Source: CAMNAO01 sp045605145 (GTDB lineage Bacteria > Bacillota > Clostridia > Oscillospirales > Oscillospiraceae). From it: 30,974 nucleotides of DNA. Of the stretch, positions 25,522-30,974 are shown in pieces (the first letter of the stretch is position 1; every line of letters begins with the position of its first letter). The position numbers and the translations under genes are program-made. The notes under the pieces are model-generated. The model was not told the DNA's origin and did not search any database. It worked only from the letters and a program-made list of their open reading frames with translations. Where the stretch lies: contig JAZUPH010000081.1 in NCBI GenBank assembly GCA_045605145.1, positions 1 through 30,974 of the forward strand, given 5' to 3'.

Positions 25522-25556
25522 AATACCCGTATGCAGTACGCATACGGGTATTTTTT
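25522..25556 (+). terminator. Rho-independent terminator of valS
   Basis: A perfect 13-bp stem (25522-25534 and 25540-25552) with a 5-base loop and a T tract through 25556, 40 bases after the valS stop. Confidence 0.92.
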
Positions 25557-25559
25557 ATG

Positions 25560-25614
25560 CCTTCCCCCTGAGGGGAAGGTGGCATTTGCGAGGCAAATAA
25601 CGGATGAGGTGTTG
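25560..25614 (+). repeat. REP-like palindromic intergenic repeat, copy 2
   Basis: ccttcccc (from 25560) pairs with ggggaagg (to 25579), followed by ggtggc, an atttgc/gcaaat hairpin (25584-25598) and a cggatgaggtgttg tail (25601-25614). It has the same plan as the repeat at 22731-22782 though the bases differ, so it may be a sister subfamily. Confidence 0.65.
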
Positions 25615-25702
25615 AACTTACAGAATACTTTGCCTTTTTTGGGGAATACTGTCGATATATAACAAAGCGCACCGTTTCCGGTGCGGCAGGGGAGGAACGG
25701 AT

Positions 25703-26026
25703 ATGAAAGTAACCGCGCGTTTTTCCGCCGGCAGGCTGTGGCTGGGGCTGAAAGGGGAGCTTGACCACCACGGGGCAAGGTCGGGGATGATAATTATCAA
25801 AAGTCGGATAGAGGAGCTGTATCCGCGGGATTGCATACTGGATTTTACCGAGGTCAGCTTCATGGATTCGTCGGGAATCGCTATCATTCTGCGTACATAC
25901 AAGCTGATGAATGAGCTGGGCGGCAGACTGTGGATCGACAATGTGCCGCCTCAGCCGATGAAAGTCATTGACGCCGCGGGGATAGAGCGCCTTGTGGGCA
26001 TTACCGCCCTTTCGAATAAGGAGTGA
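25703..26026 (+). CDS. spoIIAA: Anti-sigma F factor antagonist SpoIIAA
   Basis: A 107-residue STAS-domain protein. The D-F-T-E-V-S-F-M-D-S-S-G-I-A motif carries the Ser that SpoIIAB phosphorylates (Ser56, aligned to Ser58 of B. subtilis). Dephosphorylated SpoIIAA in the forespore binds SpoIIAB and frees sigma F. GGAGG at 25691-25695 precedes the ATG. First gene of the three-gene sporulation operon; upstream I see no good housekeeping promoter, in keeping with sigma H control in relatives. Length and order match the family. Confidence 0.95.
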   Translation: MKVTARFSAGRLWLGLKGELDHHGARSGMIIIKSRIEELYPRDCILDFTEVSFMDSSGIAIILRTYKLMNELGGRLWIDNVPPQPMKVIDAAGIERLVGITALSNKE

Positions 26027-26031
26027 TACAT

Positions 26032-26472
26032 ATGAAAGCTAATAACACCATGCAGGTCGAGTTTGACAGCCGCTCCGTCAATGAGGGCTTTGCCCGTTCT
26101 GTTGCCGCCTGTTTTCTTGCTCAGCTTGACCCCACCCTTGAGGAACTGGGCGATGTGCGCACCGCCGTCAGCGAAGCGGTCACCAACTGCATCGTCCATG
26201 CCTATCCAGAGGGCATAGGTCGCATCATGCTGCGCATACGCCTGTTTGACGACAACACCGCAGAGCTTATAATCCGCGATTGGGGTGTGGGCATCGGCAA
26301 TGTTGAGCAGGCCATGGAGCCCCTTTTCACCACTGGCGGTGAGGACAGAAGCGGCATGGGCTTTACCATAATGTCCAGCTTTATGGATGGGTTGAAAGTA
26401 CGCTCTGCACCCGGAAAGGGGACCACAGTTACCATGAAAAAGAAAATATCCGTAAGGGCGTCCGGCAAATGA
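26032..26472 (+). CDS. spoIIAB: Anti-sigma F factor and serine kinase SpoIIAB
   Basis: A 146-residue GHKL-type ATPase, the same length as the B. subtilis protein. It shows the N box (E-A-V-T-N-C-I-V-H-A-Y), the G1 box (D-W-G-V-G-I) and the G2-type G-M-G-F-T-I-M. It holds sigma F inactive and phosphorylates SpoIIAA. The frame is open from a GTG at 26023, but AAGGAG at the end of spoIIAA is correctly spaced (8 bases) for the ATG at 26032. It overlaps sigF by four bases (ATGA). Confidence 0.95.
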   Translation: MKANNTMQVEFDSRSVNEGFARSVAACFLAQLDPTLEELGDVRTAVSEAVTNCIVHAYPEGIGRIMLRIRLFDDNTAELIIRDWGVGIGNVEQAMEPLFTTGGEDRSGMGFTIMSSFMDGLKVRSAPGKGTTVTMKKKISVRASGK

Positions 26473-27182
26473 CGGAGGAGAACAATCTGCACCTGATACG
26501 CCTTGCGCAGCAGGGTGACCACGGTGCCGAGGAAGAGCTGCTGCGCCTTAATTCCGGCCTTATTTGGAGCATTGCCCGCCGCTACTTCGGTCGCGGTGCC
26601 GACCCGGACGACCTGTATCAGTTGGGGAGCCTCGGCCTTGTCAAGGCAATACGCAATTTTGACCTTGGGTACGGCACGCGCTTTTCCACATACGCCGTGC
26701 CAAAGATATCCGGTGAGATCCGCCGCTTTTTGCGCGATGACGGCGACATCAAGGTCAGCCGCAGCATAAAAGAGGCGGCGCTGACAGTCCGTCTTGCCCG
26801 CGGCCGGCTTGAACAGCGCCTTGGCCGTGAGCCCACCCTGTCGGAGTTGTCGGCGGAGACAGGCATCAGCCCTGAGGATATCGCCGTCTGCGAAACGGCA
26901 ACCGCCGCAACAGAGTCGCTTCAGCAGGAGACGGGAGAGGACGGCTTCTCCCTTGAGCAGGTATTATCCGATGGCGGCGAAGAGGAGAAACTGGTGGAGG
27001 GTGTGGCTCTGCGCGAGGCCATTGCAGCCCTGCCGGAAAAAGAGCGGGCGGTCATCGCCCTGCGATACTACCGCGGCCTTACCCAGCAGGCGGCGGCAAA
27101 TGTGCTGAATGTGTCACAGGTGCAGGTGTCCCGGCTTGAACGCCGTGCCGTTGAGCAGTTGCGCAAATATATGACGGTGTGA
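26469..27182 (+). CDS. sigF: RNA polymerase sporulation sigma factor SigF
   Basis: A 237-residue sigma-70-family factor that turns on forespore genes. Region 2 is seen in L-Y-Q-L-G-S-L-G-L-V-K-A-I-R-N-F-D and F-S-T-Y-A-V-P-K-I-S-G-E-I-R-R-F-L-R-D-D; region 3 in R-L-G-R-E-P-T-L-S-E-L-S; region 4 in L-P-E-K-E-R-A-V-I-A-L-R-Y-Y and the DNA-binding helix L-N-V-S-Q-V-Q-V-S-R-L-E-R-R-A. The I-K-V-S-R-S region near the -10 contact is typical of sigma F/G. Sigma G is the closest alternative, but linkage to spoIIAA-spoIIAB settles it. Start overlaps the spoIIAB stop. No spoVA genes follow, unlike in some Bacillus species; a terminator lies 32 bases downstream. Confidence 0.95.
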   Translation: MTEENNLHLIRLAQQGDHGAEEELLRLNSGLIWSIARRYFGRGADPDDLYQLGSLGLVKAIRNFDLGYGTRFSTYAVPKISGEIRRFLRDDGDIKVSRSIKEAALTVRLARGRLEQRLGREPTLSELSAETGISPEDIAVCETATAATESLQQETGEDGFSLEQVLSDGGEEEKLVEGVALREAIAALPEKERAVIALRYYRGLTQQAAANVLNVSQVQVSRLERRAVEQLRKYMTV

Positions 27183-27213
27183 TGTTTACCTGCTGCTGTG
27201 CGCCCAAGTCAAG

Positions 27214-27246
27214 AAAACAGCCCCTTTTAGGGGCTGTTTTAATATT
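27214..27246 (+). terminator. Bidirectional terminator between sigF and the pcrA-linked flavoprotein gene
   Basis: A perfect 11-bp stem (aaaacagcccc 27214-27224, ggggctgtttt 27230-27240) with a 5-base loop and T runs on both strands. It overlaps the end of the minus-strand gene by two bases. Confidence 0.88.
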
Positions 27247-28303
27247 TTTTGATACTCTGCGTGCCGCTTTTCATAATAAGAAACCGTAACCGCGGCGAGC
27301 ACAGCACCCATCTTTTGACGGTCTTGAGCCACAGTTTAAATCTCAGTTTAAAGGTCTTGCGCTTATACAGGGCAAGTCTGCGGCCGTTGTCTTCACAGCG
27401 CATGAAGCATTCCGCCAACAGCCTGCCGCTTAGCATCGCGCTGCTTATGCCCTCAAATGAACTGGCGCTGATAAAGCCTGCGGCCTCGCCCACCAGAAAT
27501 GCACCTTTTGTACCGGCTGTGAAGTCGCGCCATTTGCGGGGGCTGGACAGCAGACATGCCTCAGTCCGTACAGGCCGGCCAAGACTGCGTCCCAAATGCG
27601 CTTCCAGCCGGGTTTTCTGCTGCTCGAAGGCCTTGCGGCAACCCTGTTTGTCGAATGCGCCGCCGAAAACGGCCCGGCCGTCTTTGACTATTGTCCATGA
27701 ACAGCTATCGCTGGTGGCAGGGTCAAAAATGCATGAATATGGCGGCATACCTGCGCGGTTCTGATCAAACCATTGCTGTATGGCCACATATTGTTTCAAA
27801 GGTCTGTCGAAAAGACTGCGCCTTACCACAGAGCCGCCGCCGTCTGCACCGACCACAGCAGCGGCGGTGTATTCCGCGGTTTCGCCGTCGCAGCGCACGT
27901 TGACTTTGTAGCTGCCGCCGCGTTCCTCTATTGCCGTGCAGCGACCGCGCACCACATTAACGCTCTCAGGCACAAGCGACAACAGCCAGCGATCAAATGC
28001 AGCTCTGTCCATGTTGAGGTAGTGCCGCTGATAATGCCGCACAAGCCCTGCGGCAAGGTCGATAGTTTCCACAGAAAAGATCTGCGGGTCTGCCAGCACC
28101 TTGTTAGGCATAGTCAGCCCAAAAGACGCCAGCACCTTCTGCGCGTCCGGAGCCAACAGTCCGCCGCACACTTTGCCGCCCTGTCCCTTCTGTCCGTCAA
28201 TAAGCAGGATGCTCAGCCCTGCCGCGGCGGAAGCAAGCACCCTTGCAAAGGTGGCACCTGCAGGGCCGCCGCCAATGACGGCCACATCGTACTGTTTATT
28301 CAT
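27239..28303 (-). CDS. FAD-dependent oxidoreductase of the geranylgeranyl reductase type
   Basis: A 354-residue flavoprotein of the COG0644 (geranylgeranyl reductase/electron-transfer) kind. FAD-binding loop G-G-G-P-A-G at 11-16, then the K-V-C-G-G-L-L segment (about 45-51), a family mark, G-A-D-G-G-G-S-V-V-R-R, and the F-L-V-G-E-A-A-G-F-I-S-A-S-S-F-E-G-I motif near the C-terminus. A basic tail follows (K-R-K-T-F-K-L-R-F-K-L-W-L-K), which may sit on the membrane. The open frame runs to 28342, but GGAG 7 bases before the ATG at 28303 sets the start. Its start overlaps the pcrA stop by eight bases, so it is co-translated with the helicase. Substrate unknown; prenyl lipids or quinone-like compounds are only family-based guesses. 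Confidence 0.85.
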   Translation of the reverse strand: MNKQYDVAVIGGGPAGATFARVLASAAAGLSILLIDGQKGQGGKVCGGLLAPDAQKVLASFGLTMPNKVLADPQIFSVETIDLAAGLVRHYQRHYLNMDRAAFDRWLLSLVPESVNVVRGRCTAIEERGGSYKVNVRCDGETAEYTAAAVVGADGGGSVVRRSLFDRPLKQYVAIQQWFDQNRAGMPPYSCIFDPATSDSCSWTIVKDGRAVFGGAFDKQGCRKAFEQQKTRLEAHLGRSLGRPVRTEACLLSSPRKWRDFTAGTKGAFLVGEAAGFISASSFEGISSAMLSGRLLAECFMRCEDNGRRLALYKRKTFKLRFKLWLKTVKRWVLCSPRLRFLIMKSGTQSIKKY

Positions 28304-30974
28304 CGCCTGTCTCCGGGGCGCCGGTCTCGCTGCCGGCATCATTGCCTAAATTCAGCTTCTCCATATACGGCACTGCCGCCTTCAGCATCAGCTTGCGCAC
28401 CTTTCCGCCAAACTCCACCTCAATAAGATGGTCTGTGCCGGCGGGCGTCATCTTCTGTATAACACCCTCGCCAAAAGCCTTGTGCTTTACCCTGTCACCC
28501 ACTTTGTAATCTGCCGGGGGTGCAACCTTGGGTGCGGGGCGTGGCGCAGGTGCCGGTTTAGCCGGGGTGGGTTTGGGTGCTGTTGGTTTCGCCGCAGTGG
28601 GTTTAGTGGCTGACGTTTTAGGCGTGGAAGAGTAGCTGCTGCCTGCCCGTGTGCTGCCGTAGCTGCCGCTATAGGATGATGAGCCATAGCTGCCTCTGCC
28701 GGTGTAAGATGAGCTGTAAGAGGATCTGTCACTGTAGCTGCGCTCACTGTCGTAGTCGCGGCTTCTGCCGCGGCTGCCATAAGAGCCGCTATAGGAGTCA
28801 CCGTAAGAACTGCCGTAGCTGTCCAAATAACTGTCCCCGCTGTCCCAATCGTCGCTGCCCCATGTGGGTGCGGGTCTGCGCTGCACACCGGTGCGCTTCA
28901 GGCAGTCCTCCGGCATTTCGTCGATAAAACGGGACGGCAGGTTGGATGAAGTCTTGCCGTACAGCATCCTCTGTCTTGCGCAGGTCATAATAAGCCGCTC
29001 TTTCGCGCGGGTCACGGCAACGTAGCACAGCCGCCGCTCTTCCTCCATCTCTGCGGCCTCGCCGATGCTGCGCATGCCGGGGAAAATGCCGTCCTCCATG
29101 CCCACGAGGAACACCGTGAGGAACTCAAGCCCCTTGGCGCTGTGTATAGTCATCATGGTCACGGCGGACTCGGTTTCATCCATCTGGTCAAGCTCAGAGT
29201 ACAGTGCCGTTTCCTCCAAAAAGCCGTGGAGCGAAGGCTCTGTCGCATTTTTCATATAAGCGAGGATGTTGCTTTTCAGTTCCTGCACGTTTTCGGCACG
29301 TGTGCGGTTTTCCTGGGTGTCGGCGGCGCGCAGCATGGCCATGTATCCGGACTTTTCCACTGTCATGTCGTACAGCTCATCCAGGGGAATCTTATCCGCG
29401 TTCTCCTGCAGTTCGGATATTATGTCAACAAAGCTCTTAAGGCGCGGAGCGGCTCGGTCAATGGACGGGTACTTGTGGCAGTTTTTTATTACTTCCCACA
29501 TGCTGATGCCTGCCGATGCAGCCTCTGCGCGGGCATTTTCGATGGTTTTGGCGCCGATTCCGCGGGTAGGGACATTAATAATACGGCTCAGCCGCAGGTC
29601 GTCGGACGGATTGGCCACCACGCACAGATAGCTGAGCATATCCTTGACCTCGGCCCGGTCGTAGAAACGCATACCGCCATAGACCTTGTAGGGGATGCCC
29701 GCCCGCTTGAGATAAAACTCAAGGCGGTTGGACTGGCTGTTCATGCGGTACAGCACCGCATAGTCTGAGAAGCTGCCACCGTTACCGGCCCCGGCAATAA
29801 TGGTGTTGGTTACGAAACTGGCCTCGTCATCTTCGCTGAAGCAGGTGTGCAACTCTATTTCCTCGCCGCCCTGCTTGTCCGTCCACAGGGTCTTGCCCTT
29901 GCGGCCCAGATTGTTGCTTATCACGCTGTTGGCGGCGTTGAGTATGCACGAGGTGGAGCGGTAGTTCTGCTCCAGCCTTATGGTGCGGGCGCCGGGGAAC
30001 TGCTCTTCAAATTGGAGGATGTTCTCTATCGTGGCACCGCGGAATTTGTATATGCTCTGGTCATCGTCACCAACTACGCATATATTATTCGTGCCGCCGG
30101 ACAGCAGTGCCGCCAGTTTATACTGTAGGCGGTCTGTGTCCTGATACTCGTCAATGAGGGTGTACTGGAACTTCTCCTGATAATAGCGGCGCACATCCTC
30201 ATGCTCACTTAGCAGGCGCACTGTCATAAGAATCAGGTCGTCGAAATCCAGTGCATCAGCGTCTTTCAGCGCCTTGGCATACTCCTGCCACACACGACCT
30301 ATCTGTTTTTTGCGGATGTCGGCGCTGTATGCCGCGGCGGTGAGATATTCCTCCGGCGTCATCATCCTGTCCTTGGCGCTGCTAATTTCTGCCATGATGC
30401 TGCGGGGCGGGAAGGATTTCTCATCTACCTGCATATCCTTGCAGATGCGCTTTATAACGCTCTGGCTGTCGGCGGCATCGTAAATGGTAAATGAGCGGCT
30501 GTAACCCAGTGCCTCAATATCCCGCCGCAGTATGCGCACGCAGGCGGAGTGGAAGGTCATGGCCCACACATCGTTCGCGGCCTCGCCCAGTTTTGCCATA
30601 AGGCGGGACTTCAGCTCACTTGCGGCCTTGTTGGTGAAGGTAATGGCTATCAGCCGCCAAGGAGCCGGGGCGTCAACACAGCAAAGCTGCTCAATGGCGG
30701 CGGGGTCGGCCTTTTCACGACCGGCGAGGACATCTTCAAGATACAGTACATCGTCTTCAATCACCCAATCGGGGACAAAATCACTGTCGGAACCTTTGCC
30801 ATAGCGCAGGATGTTGTAAATGCGGTCGATAAGCACGGTGGTTTTGCCGCTGCCCGCGCCGGCCAAAACAAGGAGAGGACCCTCGGTTGCAAGAACGGCC
30901 TTCTGCTGCATATCGTTAAGGCGCTCAAAATCACGGGCGATGATGGCCCGCCGCGCCTGTATAAATCTTTTCTT
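28296..30974 (-). CDS. pcrA: ATP-dependent DNA helicase PcrA/UvrD (5' end outside window)
   Basis: A superfamily 1A 3'-5' helicase for repair and replication-transcription conflict. The frame is open to the right edge, coding 21 residues before the internal ATG at 30911, and those residues (F-I-Q-A-R-R-A-I-I-A-R-D-F-E-R-L-N-D) look like a real PcrA N-terminus, so only a few residues are missing. Counting from 30911: Walker A G-A-G-S-G-K-T at 18-24, then D-E-Y-Q-D-T-D (motif II), V-G-D-D-D-Q-S-I-Y-K-F-R-G-A (motif III), and V-T-M-M-T-I-H-S-A-K-G-L-E-F (motif V), so the motor is intact. The C-terminal Y-K-V-G-D-R-V-K-H-K-A-F-G-E-G-V-I-Q is the Tudor-like domain that binds RNA polymerase. Between them, residues about 686-798, is a Ser/Tyr/Gly-rich then Pro/Ala/Lys/Thr-rich low-complexity linker, much longer and more Tyr-rich than usual. 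Confidence 0.95.
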   Translation of the reverse strand, partial: KKRFIQARRAIIARDFERLNDMQQKAVLATEGPLLVLAGAGSGKTTVLIDRIYNILRYGKGSDSDFVPDWVIEDDVLYLEDVLAGREKADPAAIEQLCCVDAPAPWRLIAITFTNKAASELKSRLMAKLGEAANDVWAMTFHSACVRILRRDIEALGYSRSFTIYDAADSQSVIKRICKDMQVDEKSFPPRSIMAEISSAKDRMMTPEEYLTAAAYSADIRKKQIGRVWQEYAKALKDADALDFDDLILMTVRLLSEHEDVRRYYQEKFQYTLIDEYQDTDRLQYKLAALLSGGTNNICVVGDDDQSIYKFRGATIENILQFEEQFPGARTIRLEQNYRSTSCILNAANSVISNNLGRKGKTLWTDKQGGEEIELHTCFSEDDEASFVTNTIIAGAGNGGSFSDYAVLYRMNSQSNRLEFYLKRAGIPYKVYGGMRFYDRAEVKDMLSYLCVVANPSDDLRLSRIINVPTRGIGAKTIENARAEAASAGISMWEVIKNCHKYPSIDRAAPRLKSFVDIISELQENADKIPLDELYDMTVEKSGYMAMLRAADTQENRTRAENVQELKSNILAYMKNATEPSLHGFLEETALYSELDQMDETESAVTMMTIHSAKGLEFLTVFLVGMEDGIFPGMRSIGEAAEMEEERRLCYVAVTRAKERLIMTCARQRMLYGKTSSNLPSRFIDEMPEDCLKRTGVQRRPAPTWGSDDWDSGDSYLDSYGSSYGDSYSGSYGSRGRSRDYDSERSYSDRSSYSSSYTGRGSYGSSSYSGSYGSTRAGSSYSSTPKTSATKPTAAKPTAPKPTPAKPAPAPRPAPKVAPPADYKVGDRVKHKAFGEGVIQKMTPAGTDHLIEVEFGGKVRKLMLKAAVPYMEKLNLGNDAGSETGAPETGDE

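Noticed and set aside
28625..28856. Short repeated units resembling a CRISPR-like or tandem repeat array
   Set aside because: They are degenerate codons for S-Y-G repeats in the pcrA frame, without regular spacers.

Overview
The window comes from a sporulating Gram-positive bacterium of the Clostridia, most like a gut Oscillospiraceae/Ruminococcaceae relative. The reasons are a complete spoIIAA-spoIIAB-sigF operon, a T-box leader in front of valS, lipoprotein signal peptides of the Firmicutes type, strong AAGGAGG-type ribosome binding sites and moderately high GC. It is ordinary chromosome: there is no phage, integrase, transposase, CRISPR array, rRNA or tRNA.

Layout. 1-700: 3' end of a divergent ApbE-like protein with a terminator. 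878-10178: an oligopeptide ABC transporter operon (oppA, terminator, oppB, oppC, oppD, oppF, DUF3899 membrane protein), driven by a near-consensus promoter with a hairpin-rich leader. Four of its five transporter proteins are much larger than their families' norm. 15144-10463 (minus): four genes for modifying a surface polymer: a small lipoprotein, a lipoprotein with SLH-like and transglutaminase-like domains, an AlgI-type MBOAT O-acyltransferase and an AlgJ/AlgX-type SGNH protein. 15429-18220: two overlapping flavoprotein genes (BaiN/HI0933 family and COG2509 family). 19683-18304 (minus): MATE exporter. 21562-19889 (minus): glutaminyl-tRNA synthetase. 21771-22433: conserved membrane-anchored protein of unknown function. 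22442-25482: T-box(Val) leader and valS. 25703-27182: the sporulation operon spoIIAA-spoIIAB-sigF. 30974-27239 (minus): 5'-truncated pcrA and an overlapping geranylgeranyl-reductase-type flavoprotein.

How the genes work together. The Opp operon forms one import machine: OppA binds peptide outside, OppB/OppC form the channel and OppD/OppF power it. The terminator after oppA probably keeps the binding protein in excess over the membrane parts. The minus-strand MBOAT/SGNH genes probably move acyl groups across the membrane onto a wall or capsule polymer, with two lipoproteins as accessory surface factors. SpoIIAA/SpoIIAB/SigF is the forespore-specific partner-switching module.

The best candidates for something not well described are the co-enlarged Opp transporter (large inserts in both ATPases next to the Q-loop, plus about 170 extra extracellular residues in OppC), the four-gene surface acylation locus, and a PcrA helicase with a serine/tyrosine/glycine-rich low-complexity tail. 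All functional statements rest on reading motifs by eye; no database search was run.
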